DNA from: Dyadobacter sp. UC 10
Lineage (GTDB): Bacteria; Bacteroidota; Bacteroidia; Cytophagales; Spirosomataceae
Direction: 5' to 3'
DNA length: 64,000 nt
Assembly (NCBI RefSeq): GCF_008369915.1
Contig: NZ_VSRN01000001.1
Span: forward strand, 5,328,501 to 5,392,500
Part shown: positions 43,873-52,696 of the stretch, piece after piece
Layout: each line of letters opens with the position of its first letter
Position numbering within the stretch: position 1 is the first letter of the stretch
Made by a program: the position numbers and the translations under genes
Notes under the pieces: model-generated
What the model was told of the DNA's origin: nothing
Database searches by the model: none
The model's input: only the letters and a program-made list of their open reading frames with translations

Positions 43873-45351
43873 ATGAAAAAGCTAAAATATTTAATTCTTT
43901 CCCTCGCAGTTTGCCTGGCATCCTGTGAAGATATTACCGAGCTGCAAAAAGATCCGGGCGCAATCACAAACCCGTCGGCCGACCTGATTTTTTCCGGCAT
44001 CCTGCTCAATTCCTACGACTCCCCATGGAGCCTTGATCAGCGTCATAACCAGTATATGACGCAGAACGAAGCCTATTATGAGGGGCAACCATATGGCTGG
44101 ACAACAGGTTCTTACGATGTGACTTATACGAGTCTCCGCAATGTAAACCAGATGGAACAGGTGGCAGAAAAGACAGGTGAGCTGGGTGCGCAGTACAAAA
44201 CGATGGCCAAGTTTTTCAAAGCGTATTTTTATGCCCGTGCCACGGAAATGTTCGGCGACGTACCATTGACCGAGGCGATGCAAGGAGTAAGCGACCAGAA
44301 TTTCAGGCCGGAATATGACAGCCAGAAAGAGATTTATGTGCAGGTATTGCAGTGGCTGGAAGAGGCCAATGCCGAAATGCCCGCGCTGATCGCCAACCGC
44401 GCTACTTTACCGGGAGATTTTATCTATAACGGTGATCTTTCCAGGTGGCAGAAGCTGATCAACTCGTTCCGTTTGAGGACGTTGATGAGTCTGAGCAAAA
44501 GGGCTGGCGATACGCCCGATCTGAATATCAAGCAGCAGTTCGCAGCGATCCTGGCAGACCCCGCGAAGTACCCGTTGATCCTGACCAACGCAGACAACTT
44601 CCAGATCGTTTACAATACATTCAATACGTATCCACTGTGGCCAAGCAATGGGGTAGTGGTTAAAAATGATAAAAGGAACACGCTGGGCGCAACTTACGCG
44701 AACATAGCAAAAAATACCCGCGACCCTCGCCTGACGGTAGTAGCGCTTCCCGCGGAGGCACTGGCCAATAATGCGGACACATTTGCAAAATATGCCGGCG
44801 GAAAAACGGGCGATCTGCAATCTACATTGCTCGACCAGGCTGGAAAAGGACTTTTGTCCATGATCAACTTTGATTTCTGGGAAGCTTCCGCAGCCGGTGT
44901 ACCTGCGATCCAGCTTGGCGCGCCGGAAGTTAACTTCCTGATCGCGGAAGGCATTAACCGTGGCTGGGCAACAGGAAATGCGGCCAACTATTATAAAACT
45001 GGTATCGAGGAATCAATGAAGTTTTACAACATTGCTGCCGCGGATGTGGCGACTTTTATCGCAAATAATCCCTATCCTGCCGCTCAGGGAGCTGCACTCA
45101 ATAAGATCCTGGAACAGAAATACATGGCATTCTTTGAAAACTCGGGGAAACAGGCGTATTTCCAGTATCGCCGGACGGGCGTGCCGACATTCGATATCGG
45201 ACAGTCCAATGCCAATAACAACCAGATCCCGGTGCGCTGGGCATACCCGACTTCGGAATACACGACCAATGAGGCCAATGTGAAAGCATCGATCCAGGCG
45301 CAGTACAGCGGGGCCGATACACAGAATGTTGAAATGTGGCTAACCAAGTAA
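43873..45351 (+). CDS. SusD/RagB-family lipoprotein (SusD_2-like)
   Basis: A 492-residue outer-membrane lipoprotein (signal ending AVCLASC, cysteine 18). Features: NVNQMEQVAEKTGELGAQYK, TMAKFFKAYFYARATEMFGDVPL, the late helix APEVNFLIAEGINRGWA and ILEQKYMAFFENSGKQAYFQYRRTG. This pattern fits the SusD-like group often annotated as SusD/RagB family PF12741/PF12771 rather than classical RagB. It caps the preceding SusC and is followed 12 bp later by the hydrolase gene, so the operon continues. Confidence 0.92.
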   Translation: MKKLKYLILSLAVCLASCEDITELQKDPGAITNPSADLIFSGILLNSYDSPWSLDQRHNQYMTQNEAYYEGQPYGWTTGSYDVTYTSLRNVNQMEQVAEKTGELGAQYKTMAKFFKAYFYARATEMFGDVPLTEAMQGVSDQNFRPEYDSQKEIYVQVLQWLEEANAEMPALIANRATLPGDFIYNGDLSRWQKLINSFRLRTLMSLSKRAGDTPDLNIKQQFAAILADPAKYPLILTNADNFQIVYNTFNTYPLWPSNGVVVKNDKRNTLGATYANIAKNTRDPRLTVVALPAEALANNADTFAKYAGGKTGDLQSTLLDQAGKGLLSMINFDFWEASAAGVPAIQLGAPEVNFLIAEGINRGWATGNAANYYKTGIEESMKFYNIAAADVATFIANNPYPAAQGAALNKILEQKYMAFFENSGKQAYFQYRRTGVPTFDIGQSNANNNQIPVRWAYPTSEYTTNEANVKASIQAQYSGADTQNVEMWLTK

Positions 45352-45363
45352 ATCATCAAAAAC

Positions 45364-46449
45364 ATGTCCATTAAAAATAAGCTCATGACTTTGTGTTTGC
45401 TGGCCTTTGCCTTCACTGGCAAGGCCCAGCAAACCAAAAATATCGTCCTGATTTCGATCGACGGTTATCGCTGGCAGGAAATCTTCCAGGGTGCGGATTC
45501 AGTTTTAATTTATAATAAAAAGTACCGCAAACAGGACTCTGCCGCCCTTTTTAAAAAATACTGGGCTGTGACCGCAAAGGAAAGAAGAGAGAAGCTGATG
45601 CCGTTTTTCTGGAAAACAATTAACAGCCAGGGTCAGCTTTACGGTAACAGGGAATTGGGAAATGAAGTGAATGTGCGTAACAAATACTGGTTTTCTTATC
45701 CCGGGCGCAGCGAAACGCTCTGCGGTTTTTACGACGAAAAGATCAACAGCAACAGTTATCCGAACAACCCCAATGAAAACGTGCTCGAATTTTTCGATAA
45801 GCAAAACGGCTTCAAAGGCAAGGTAGTAACATTCGCTTCCTGGGATGCGGTCAAAAACATTGTAAACCGCGACAGGAACGGAATGCTGGTAAATATTCCC
45901 GGCGAAATGGTGGAAGGAAAGCTGACTGAGGCGCAGGAACTGGCTAATGAAATCCAGGATAACTTCCCTCATTATTTCGGGCAAGGAATACGTTTCGATG
46001 TGCATACCTATGCGATGGCGAAGTCGTACGTAACGGCCAATCATCCCCGCGTACTGCACATCGATTTCGCCGACCCGGACGATTTCGGCCACGCAGGCGA
46101 ATACGATTCCTATCTCGATTCAGGGCATTACCTCGACGCGATGATCGGCGGGCTGTGGGAAACGATGCAGAAAGATCCCTTCTACAAAGGAAAAACGACA
46201 TTCCTGATCTACCCTGACCACGGAAGGGGCGTTGACAAGCATTGGACAGGGCACGGTACTTCGGCACCGCGCTCCAATGAAACCTGGCTGGCGGCGATCG
46301 GTCCGGATACACCTGCTGGCGGTGAAATGAAAAGTAAAATGCAGATTTTTCAGGATCAGATTGCCCAGACTGCGGCTAATATGATGGGGTTTGAATTCAA
46401 GGCAAATCATCCCGTGGGCGAGCCTGTCAAGACGGCGATCAAGAAATAA
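45364..46449 (+). CDS. Secreted alkaline-phosphatase-superfamily hydrolase
   Basis: A 361-residue exported metal-dependent hydrolase (signal peptide ending FTGKAQ). Alkaline-phosphatase-superfamily ligand motifs are visible: ISIDGYRWQE (first aspartate), SYPGRSETLCGF (probable nucleophile serine), FADPDDFGHAGEYD (Asp/His), YPDHGRGVD (Asp-His) and WTGHGT (His). It resembles uncharacterised Bacteroidota phosphodiesterase/phosphonate-monoester-type members. In this operon I infer that it trims a phospho- or phosphono-compound in the periplasm after SusCD import; phosphonoacetate hydrolases belong to the same superfamily, but I cannot call that activity. Confidence 0.85.
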   Translation: MSIKNKLMTLCLLAFAFTGKAQQTKNIVLISIDGYRWQEIFQGADSVLIYNKKYRKQDSAALFKKYWAVTAKERREKLMPFFWKTINSQGQLYGNRELGNEVNVRNKYWFSYPGRSETLCGFYDEKINSNSYPNNPNENVLEFFDKQNGFKGKVVTFASWDAVKNIVNRDRNGMLVNIPGEMVEGKLTEAQELANEIQDNFPHYFGQGIRFDVHTYAMAKSYVTANHPRVLHIDFADPDDFGHAGEYDSYLDSGHYLDAMIGGLWETMQKDPFYKGKTTFLIYPDHGRGVDKHWTGHGTSAPRSNETWLAAIGPDTPAGGEMKSKMQIFQDQIAQTAANMMGFEFKANHPVGEPVKTAIKK

Positions 46450-46473
46450 TATTTAGGGTTTTATTTGAAAACT

Positions 46474-47631
46474 ATGTCTGATAAATATGACCTGATCGTG
46501 GTAGGCGCGGGTGCGATGGGAACATTCCACGCCTACCATGCTTTGGCTGCGGGTAAAAAAGTGCTGATGCTTGAAAAAGACCAGCGGCCGATCCAGGCTA
46601 CCGTGCGCAATTTCGGGATGGTGATCGCCTCCGGAATGTCGGGCAAATGGTTCGATTATGGCGTGTACGGTACCGGGCTTTACAAATCCATCCAGGAACG
46701 TTTCGATGTTTCGGTACGTAACAATGGGTCTGTCTACATTGCATCCGATGACGATGAGCAGCAGCTGATACACGAACTGAAAGCGCATTACGATACGATC
46801 GGTTATGGTTGCGAGCTGCTTTCACAGCACGCGATTCTGGCCAAATATCCGACATTAAAAGCTACCTACTGCCGCGAGGCGCTGTATTTTCCGCAGGAAG
46901 TAAGTGTAGAGCCCAATCTGTTCATTCACAGGATCCACGCATTTATGCAGCAATCTTTTGAAAACCTCAGCATTCGCCGGTCGACGGCTGTAACCGGCTG
47001 CGATGTTTCGAACGGGGAAGCGCAGGTGACCGTGGCAGGCGGGGAGAAGTTTGCGGCAGAGCAGGTCGTAGTCGCCTCCGGGCATGAATTCAAATTGTTG
47101 TTTCCAGAGGTATTCAAACTGCAAAACCTGTCTGTCAGCAAACTGCAAATGCTGCGGACCAAGCCACTGCCCGCATTGTCGCTGTCGGGAAATATCGGAA
47201 CAGGTTTAAGCATCCGCCGTTATGAAGCCTTCCGCGAATGTCCGGGATATGCGGGCATAAAAACGCCGGAGCATTTGCAGGAGCTGGAAAGTTATGGCAT
47301 TCATATTTTGCTCAAACAGGCCGTCGACGGCACGGTGATCATCGGCGATTCACACGAATATGCGAGAATAGGGGAAGAAGAAAATCTGGGTTATGCATTG
47401 AACCAGCATATCAATGCGCTGATGCTGAATGAAGCCGGTCGCATTGCGGATTTCGATATGACAGGTCTTTCCGAAACTTGGGCGGGACACTATGGTCTGC
47501 ACGATAGTGAGGAGATTTTTGAAAATACGGTCGACGGCCGGATCCACATTGCCGTCGGCATCGGCGGAAAGGGAATGACCTGCTCGGCGGGTTATGCACA
47601 GGAAAATATTAAAAGGATTTTTGGAGAATAG
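46474..47631 (+). CDS. TIGR03364-type FAD-dependent oxidoreductase
   Basis: A 385-residue cytosolic DAO-family flavoprotein. Dinucleotide-binding motif VVGAGAMGTFHA (residues 9-20), then EKDQRPIQATVRNFGMV, whose VRNFGM stretch is characteristic of the TIGR03364 clade, and a C-terminal GIGGKGMTCSAGYAQ FAD-contacting loop. TIGR03364 enzymes occur beside phosphonatase-like genes and are proposed to oxidise aminophosphonates related to 2-aminoethylphosphonate. I chose the ATG at 46474 over a TTG at 46465. Only 3 bp separate it from the next gene. This gene is the strongest link of the operon to phosphonate catabolism. Confidence 0.87.
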   Translation: MSDKYDLIVVGAGAMGTFHAYHALAAGKKVLMLEKDQRPIQATVRNFGMVIASGMSGKWFDYGVYGTGLYKSIQERFDVSVRNNGSVYIASDDDEQQLIHELKAHYDTIGYGCELLSQHAILAKYPTLKATYCREALYFPQEVSVEPNLFIHRIHAFMQQSFENLSIRRSTAVTGCDVSNGEAQVTVAGGEKFAAEQVVVASGHEFKLLFPEVFKLQNLSVSKLQMLRTKPLPALSLSGNIGTGLSIRRYEAFRECPGYAGIKTPEHLQELESYGIHILLKQAVDGTVIIGDSHEYARIGEEENLGYALNQHINALMLNEAGRIADFDMTGLSETWAGHYGLHDSEEIFENTVDGRIHIAVGIGGKGMTCSAGYAQENIKRIFGE

Positions 47632-47634
47632 CTT

Positions 47635-48600
47635 ATGCAGGACAGGAGGGGTTTTATCAAAAGCATCGGGCTCGCGGCGGGCACAACATGGCTGGCATCC
47701 GGCACATTTTCGATTCCGGCAAGCACCGCGGCAAATCGCAAGCTGCTACGCTTCGGCTTGATTACAGATTTGCACCACTTACAATTTAACAAAGATGAAG
47801 TGGCCAGGATGAAAGGTTTTATGGATGTGGTCTTGAAAGAGAGTCCCGACTTTATCATCCAGAACGGAGATTTTTGCAGGCATACCAAATCCGACGCGCT
47901 GATGACCGAGTGGAACCGTTTCGAAGGTCCCAAATACCACGTGCTCGGAAACCATGACATGGATTTTTGCGATAAAGCCACGATCATGCAGTTTTGGGGA
48001 ATGCAGAAACCCTATTATTCCTTTGATCATGGCGGCTTCCATTTTGTGGTTATGGACCGGAATTTCCTGAAAAAAGAGGACGGCACACTGGTTGATTACA
48101 ATACCTCCAACTGGGGCCCGCTGCCCTCGCCGCAACGCAGCTTTACAGACCAGCCCCAGCTCGACTGGCTCAAAACTGACCTCGCCGATTCGAAATACCC
48201 TGTTATCGTATTCATGCATCAGCCGGTATTCCTGAGTGACTTTTACGAGGAGCTGGGAAATGCAAACGATATCCTGAAAATATTCGACGAGGCCAACCTG
48301 AACGCAGCCCGAAAGAAAACCGGCAATAAAGTAGCGGCAGTATTCATGGGCCACGACCACGACGACCGCCACGGCGAGCGCAATGGGGTGCATTATTTCA
48401 TTATCAACAGCGCCTCCTATGTGTATACCGACAGCGGCGCGCATTATTACAACGATCCCCTTTATGCATTCATCACCCTTGACCCGGCCGGCAAACTGAC
48501 CATCGAAGGCCGGAGTACCACTTACCGGGACGAGAAAACGCCGGATACCGTGCGCGCCCGTTTTTCGACGAAAATCAGCGATCACAGCCTCGGTTTTTGA
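47635..48600 (+). CDS. Calcineurin-like metallophosphoesterase with Tat-type signal
   Basis: A 321-residue protein beginning MQDRRGFIKSIGLAAGTTWL, a twin-arginine-like export signal. The metallophosphoesterase motifs are complete: GLITDLHHLQF (DxH), IIQNGDFCRH (GDxx), LGNHDMDF (GNHD), VFMHQPVF and MGHDHDDRHG (GHxH). It binds two metals and hydrolyses phosphomono- or diesters. In the operon it may release phosphate or open a diester before or after the FAD enzyme acts; the substrate is not known. Coupled tightly to the upstream gene (3-bp gap) and 22 bp from the transporter gene. Confidence 0.88.
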   Translation: MQDRRGFIKSIGLAAGTTWLASGTFSIPASTAANRKLLRFGLITDLHHLQFNKDEVARMKGFMDVVLKESPDFIIQNGDFCRHTKSDALMTEWNRFEGPKYHVLGNHDMDFCDKATIMQFWGMQKPYYSFDHGGFHFVVMDRNFLKKEDGTLVDYNTSNWGPLPSPQRSFTDQPQLDWLKTDLADSKYPVIVFMHQPVFLSDFYEELGNANDILKIFDEANLNAARKKTGNKVAAVFMGHDHDDRHGERNGVHYFIINSASYVYTDSGAHYYNDPLYAFITLDPAGKLTIEGRSTTYRDEKTPDTVRARFSTKISDHSLGF

Positions 48601-48622
48601 TTTTTACAAAAAATAGAACTTC

Positions 48623-49933
48623 ATGAAATTACTGCTCCGGAGCTGGCTCGGCCGCTCTCCAATACTCTTTGTTGCCTGGTGTATCGTGGCCGCCTTCGGT
48701 GCATATTTCTGCATGTATGCCTTCCGAAAGCCTTTCACCGCCGGGACTTACGCCGATATTTCACTTTGGGGCGTGCATTACAAAACCATCCTGATCGTGT
48801 CGCAGGTGTTGGGTTATATGTGTTCCAAATGGATGGGTATCAAGGTAATATCGGAGCTGAAACCTTCATCGCGGCAGGTACTGATCATTGGGCTGATCGT
48901 TTTTGCAGAGATTGCCCTGGTGCTGTTTGGGATTGTGCCGGCACCTTATAATTTTCTGTTGCTTTTTCTGAACGGCCTGCCGCTGGGAATGGTATGGGGT
49001 GTCATTTTTAGTTATCTGGAAGGCAGGAAGTTCACGGAAGCTTTGGGTATGGGGCTTAGTATCAGCCTGATCGTATCTTCCGGGTTTCTGAAAACGATTT
49101 ATTTCCAGGTTGGCAGTCTCTTGCCCGATCTGAGCGAATTCTGGCTGCCAGCGATCATAGGGATACTTTTCTTGCCGGCATTCCTGCTTTTTTCGTGGAT
49201 GCTCAACATGATCCCCGAACCTGATCTGACCGATAAAAACCTGCGCTCCGAGCGACTTCCGATGACTTCGGCGGATAAAAAGCTGGTTTTAAAAAACTAT
49301 CGCTGGGGCATTATGGCGTTCGTCCTGATCTACATGCTGCTATCGACCATGCGCGATTTCCGGGATAACTTTTCTGTCGAGATCTGGGACGAGATACAGC
49401 CGGGCTGGAATGCAAACGTATTTTCAAAAACGGAAACCATTATCGGTTTCGTCGTGCTCGTTTCGGTGGCCTGTATCTCTATTTTCCGCAGCAACGCCAA
49501 AGGTTTTGCGGCGGTGCAGGGACTGATCGCGCTGGGATTAATGATTTGCGGGGCGAGTACTTTTGCATTCAGCAGGCAACTTATCGGTCCGTTTACCTGG
49601 ATGCTCACGCTGGGCGCGGGGATGTTCCTGGCTTACACGCCCATTCAGGTGGCCTTGTATGAACGCATGATCGCATTGTTTAAAATCAAAGGAAATGCAG
49701 GGTTTTTCGTCTATATATCCGATGCATTCGGGTACCTGGGCAGTGTGGTCCTGTTATTTTATAAGGAGTTTTTTTTCAAAGATTTACAATGGTCCCAGGT
49801 ATTGATACATTTTTCCTATCTGCTCGCAGCGCTGGGGTTATGTGCGCTCTGTTTCGCCTGGTTTTACTTTTCGGAGAAATCGAAAAACTATTCAGTCGCG
49901 ATTGGAGATGGGAAGCGTGAGGTTGTGGTTTGA
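48623..49933 (+). CDS. DUF5690-family major facilitator transporter
   Basis: A 436-residue inner-membrane protein with about 12 helices. The opening FGAYFCMYAFRKPFTAGTY is the DUF5690 hallmark, resembling the organophosphate:phosphate antiporter start 'YxxMYxxRK'. Other marks are GYMCSKWMGIKVISEL, LPLGMVWGVIFSYLEGRKFTE and MLLSTMRDFRDNFSVEIW. The family neighbours TIGR03364 genes in Bacteroidota as I recall it, which supports a role in bringing the processed phosphonate or organophosphate into the cytoplasm. Last gene of the operon; a convergent barstar-like gene follows. Confidence 0.85.
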   Translation: MKLLLRSWLGRSPILFVAWCIVAAFGAYFCMYAFRKPFTAGTYADISLWGVHYKTILIVSQVLGYMCSKWMGIKVISELKPSSRQVLIIGLIVFAEIALVLFGIVPAPYNFLLLFLNGLPLGMVWGVIFSYLEGRKFTEALGMGLSISLIVSSGFLKTIYFQVGSLLPDLSEFWLPAIIGILFLPAFLLFSWMLNMIPEPDLTDKNLRSERLPMTSADKKLVLKNYRWGIMAFVLIYMLLSTMRDFRDNFSVEIWDEIQPGWNANVFSKTETIIGFVVLVSVACISIFRSNAKGFAAVQGLIALGLMICGASTFAFSRQLIGPFTWMLTLGAGMFLAYTPIQVALYERMIALFKIKGNAGFFVYISDAFGYLGSVVLLFYKEFFFKDLQWSQVLIHFSYLLAALGLCALCFAWFYFSEKSKNYSVAIGDGKREVVV

Positions 49934-50001
49934 CGGTCAACCGCGGCTTCTTCTCCCGTCACTGATCTCTAAAACCGCCAAAAGAAACGGCTGGGCAGAT
50001 T

Positions 50002-50445
50002 TTAATCAGGGCTGCGAGCAGGCATTTCATGTGCGGAGGCGTTCGAAGTTTTGAGAGATATATTCGGGTGCGCGGCTATAATCGAAATAATGATGTCAAA
50101 ATAAGTTTCCCCTGTCCCGCTTTCAAGGTCTGAAAGCTTTTCTGTAAACACGTTCTTATTAAATGGAGAGCCGGGTTTGAGCTTTTCCAGGTAATAAGCT
50201 TTGGTTGTTTCGTAGCCCAATACACTCCTGCTTTTTTCGATACTATACCATAGTACCGATGCATATTCAGTGTTTTTTAAGACACCGTACCCACCGTAAA
50301 AAAGATCGTTTAATGCATCGAGGCTGTTCCCGATCGTCCAGTTTTCACCAGCCATGAATACCCGGTTGATCTCGTCATAAAAAGAACCGATATCATGAAT
50401 TGCATTTCCGTCAATAATGATTTCTTCGGGTACCTGGCTTCTCAT
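50002..50445 (-). CDS. Barstar-family (ribonuclease inhibitor-like) protein
   Basis: A 147-residue cytosolic protein whose first 55 residues match the barstar fold: EEIIIDGNAIHDIGSFYDEI, then a helix and NSLDALNDLFYGGYG, the 'N.DAL.D.L' signature of barnase inhibitors. The rest (about 60-147) is longer than classical barstar (about 90 residues) and includes LWYSIEKSRSVLGYETTKAY. Barstars bind and inhibit cytosolic or secreted RNases; no barnase-like gene lies nearby, so it may be an orphan immunity gene against other strains' toxins. The last 20 residues are low-complexity and may be a drifted end. Confidence 0.72.
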   Translation of the reverse strand: MRSQVPEEIIIDGNAIHDIGSFYDEINRVFMAGENWTIGNSLDALNDLFYGGYGVLKNTEYASVLWYSIEKSRSVLGYETTKAYYLEKLKPGSPFNKNVFTEKLSDLESGTGETYFDIIISIIAAHPNISLKTSNASAHEMPARSPD

Positions 50446-50814
50446 ATATTATCATAGACTGATGCGCTGGATGTAAATAAAAGAAATCCTGGCTTACCAA
50501 ATGCATTTCTTGTGAATTAATATCAACGATTAAGTTTCAGATCGATTAGCTATAAAGCCGTTAACTCAATAAAACGGGTGCAAGTTTTTAAATAATATAT
50601 TAATACATAACTTTCATCTATCGCTGCTGAAAGCCCCGCTTCTTTTTTTTCTTTTATCAGGCTTTCATTCATCACCCACCAATTTAATTTATAGTCAAAG
50701 TTCAACGAATTTAGCGTTGTCCGTTGACGGTTTAATTATCATCTAAGCAAAAATACTTAGGTGAATTTGTGCGGTTAATATTTTATTGATTTTATTCAAA
50801 AAATAGTCTGAAAC
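50446..50814. other. Gene-free stretch between divergent genes
   Basis: About 370 bp, AT-rich. It holds a short imperfect palindrome, CTAAGcaaaaataCTTAG (around 50742-50760), which could be an operator for the right-hand gene pair. No ORF or RNA gene seen. Confidence 0.45.
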
Positions 50815-51234
50815 ATGGAAGAAATACATAGTAAAATATTGATTACCAATATAATGGAGTTAAATAAGCTCCTGGGTAATCCCCGGTTATATCCCCAGAA
50901 AAAAGTGATTGAAGTGCAAATTCCACAATTGCAGCATCAAGAAAATGAGGATCTGACACGAAGGATAAACCATTATCAAAATAGTTGCGGATGCAAGGAA
51001 GGCCTGCTATTCGGCTTGATATGTTTGCTTTTATTTTTAATACTATCATTTGCTAATGGAAAACCATTAAGCCTTTCCCTTACCGGATTATCAGTCGGTT
51101 CTTTTATTGCAGGAGCAGTAATTGGAAAGTTTGGAACGATGCTTTTTTTAAGAATAGGAATCAGAATTTATTTAGATCATTTGTTCACTAAAACTCATAA
51201 GTACGATGAAATTGGAATGTACTCAAATCGGTGA
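50815..51234 (+). CDS. Small membrane protein, partner of the metzincin gene
   Basis: A 139-residue protein with a cytoplasmic-looking N-terminal 65 residues (EIHSKILITNIMELNKLLG ... KKVIEVQIPQLQHQENEDLT) and two membrane helices (GLLFGLICLLLFLILSF, about 63-79, and LTGLSVGSFIAGAVIGKFGTM, about 89-108). No family recognised. It overlaps the start of the metalloprotease gene by 29 bp, so their production is tied together. A two-helix membrane protein coupled to a membrane-active effector could be its immunity or export partner; this is inference. Confidence 0.65.
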   Translation: MEEIHSKILITNIMELNKLLGNPRLYPQKKVIEVQIPQLQHQENEDLTRRINHYQNSCGCKEGLLFGLICLLLFLILSFANGKPLSLSLTGLSVGSFIAGAVIGKFGTMLFLRIGIRIYLDHLFTKTHKYDEIGMYSNR

Positions 51235-52594
51235 ATGGGTAGAAGAAGAAGTGAGTAAACCCGTGACCGAATGGGTTGAAAAAACAGAAGAAGTATGTAA
51301 AGATTGGCCATGGCCGCTTAACTGGCTTTGCAAGCTGGTGACCACATTGGTTGAAGTGATCGTGTGGGTGGTAGAAAAGGTTTGGAAATGGGTAACCCGG
51401 ACGGTTTGTAAGCTGGTCGGTGCAATCATCCACCTGTTAGTAGAAGTGCTGACGGGTTTATGGGATGTAATCGTCGGAATTGTGACGCTGGACTGGCGAC
51501 GTATTCTCGACGGACTGATCAAGATCGGTATAGCTATCGTCAAAACAATCTTTGAGCTGATCAGTGTCATTTTGCTCGGGGATACCATCGCATTTATCAT
51601 TTCTGAAATTGAGCGGTACCGACTTAAAGAATATGTAAGGTCGCTGCTCGAAAAAAAATACAAGGGGGACGAACTGGAAAAAATCATAGACAACCTCCGG
51701 ATCGATCACGGCGCATTCGGTTACCGGATTTCCATGTCTTCCGTGAGGACTTTCCTGGATTCCGAAACGATTGTAAATGAGCAGCCGGCCCCGAACCTGG
51801 TGACATTGCACCAGGCGGGCGAAATTAACCTGTACGAACTATGCGGCTTCGAATTCAACGAAGGATTCTGGAACCGCAAGCGTTACAAAACACTTAAAAA
51901 GGGCCTGATCGTGACGGGCGGAGGAGGAGGTGAAGTGACCAATCCGATATCCAGGGATGAACTTGACGCCTATATTTCCAGCAACGGTGCCGGCGAACCA
52001 AAATTTATCGTTTTGCCGATGACCGACGCAGCTTTGCAAAGCAAATTAAAGGGGGCAGAAGAAAAAGGCAGGGAGCTGGGCCTGATGATTAATTGGAGGA
52101 AAAGTGAGGTTGAAGTGACTCAGAAAGAGCATATTGTCCATAATGGATTTGATACGGGGCTTGCAAGCTCGTCTTTGGTGAGCTTTTTGTCCACCGTGAT
52201 TGGCAGGACCGGTGATATCAGTGAGATATGCCAGCCGGTAGCGGTCGGCGTGTTCAGATATACCGACAAATTGAGGGGAATAGCCGCGTGTCTCCGGGGC
52301 AGCAGTTGCCAGGCTACGCACCGGGCTTCGGGCGTCACTTATATCGACAGCTCTCCGGATACTATCTGGAAGTTTGTGACTATTCACGAACTGGGGCATT
52401 ACTTTGGATTGTGCCACGTGGATGGTGTGGACAGAATTATGTATTCTCCGCGGCAAAACAGCTGGTTTACGTGGCGGACGATACCCAATCTGCTCTATTT
52501 CCAGAATGATCCTAAATTTACTTTATCAGAGGCGAAACAGACCTGGGATTACATTGTAGAGCATTTTCCAGCCACCTGCCTGGCGGGAGAGTGA
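51206..52594 (+). CDS. Metzincin-type zinc metalloprotease with tryptophan-rich N-terminal domain
   Basis: A 462-residue protein. The catalytic end has HELGHYFGLCH (histidines 394, 398 and 404), the full HExxHxxGxxH metzincin zinc motif, and a Met-turn candidate DRIMYSP about ten residues later. The first 120 residues are an unusual run of amphipathic/hydrophobic segments rich in W, V and K (WVEEEVSKPVTEWVEKTEEV, DWPWPLNWLCKLV, VIVWVVEKVWKWVTRTV, LVGAIIHLLVEVLTGLWDVI), without a normal signal peptide. A middle region (about 150-380) has a GGGGGE turn and no known fold. Likely a membrane-inserting or injected protease; target unknown. Confidence 0.8.
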   Translation: MKLECTQIGEWVEEEVSKPVTEWVEKTEEVCKDWPWPLNWLCKLVTTLVEVIVWVVEKVWKWVTRTVCKLVGAIIHLLVEVLTGLWDVIVGIVTLDWRRILDGLIKIGIAIVKTIFELISVILLGDTIAFIISEIERYRLKEYVRSLLEKKYKGDELEKIIDNLRIDHGAFGYRISMSSVRTFLDSETIVNEQPAPNLVTLHQAGEINLYELCGFEFNEGFWNRKRYKTLKKGLIVTGGGGGEVTNPISRDELDAYISSNGAGEPKFIVLPMTDAALQSKLKGAEEKGRELGLMINWRKSEVEVTQKEHIVHNGFDTGLASSSLVSFLSTVIGRTGDISEICQPVAVGVFRYTDKLRGIAACLRGSSCQATHRASGVTYIDSSPDTIWKFVTIHELGHYFGLCHVDGVDRIMYSPRQNSWFTWRTIPNLLYFQNDPKFTLSEAKQTWDYIVEHFPATCLAGE

Positions 52595-52696
52595 TGCAGG
52601 CGTGGCCAGCGGGTTTTCAGGCATCATAATTTTACTTCAACTGATGCATGCAGGTGAGCTGATCACGTTCGTTCCTGATTAATACCAGTAAGTAAT

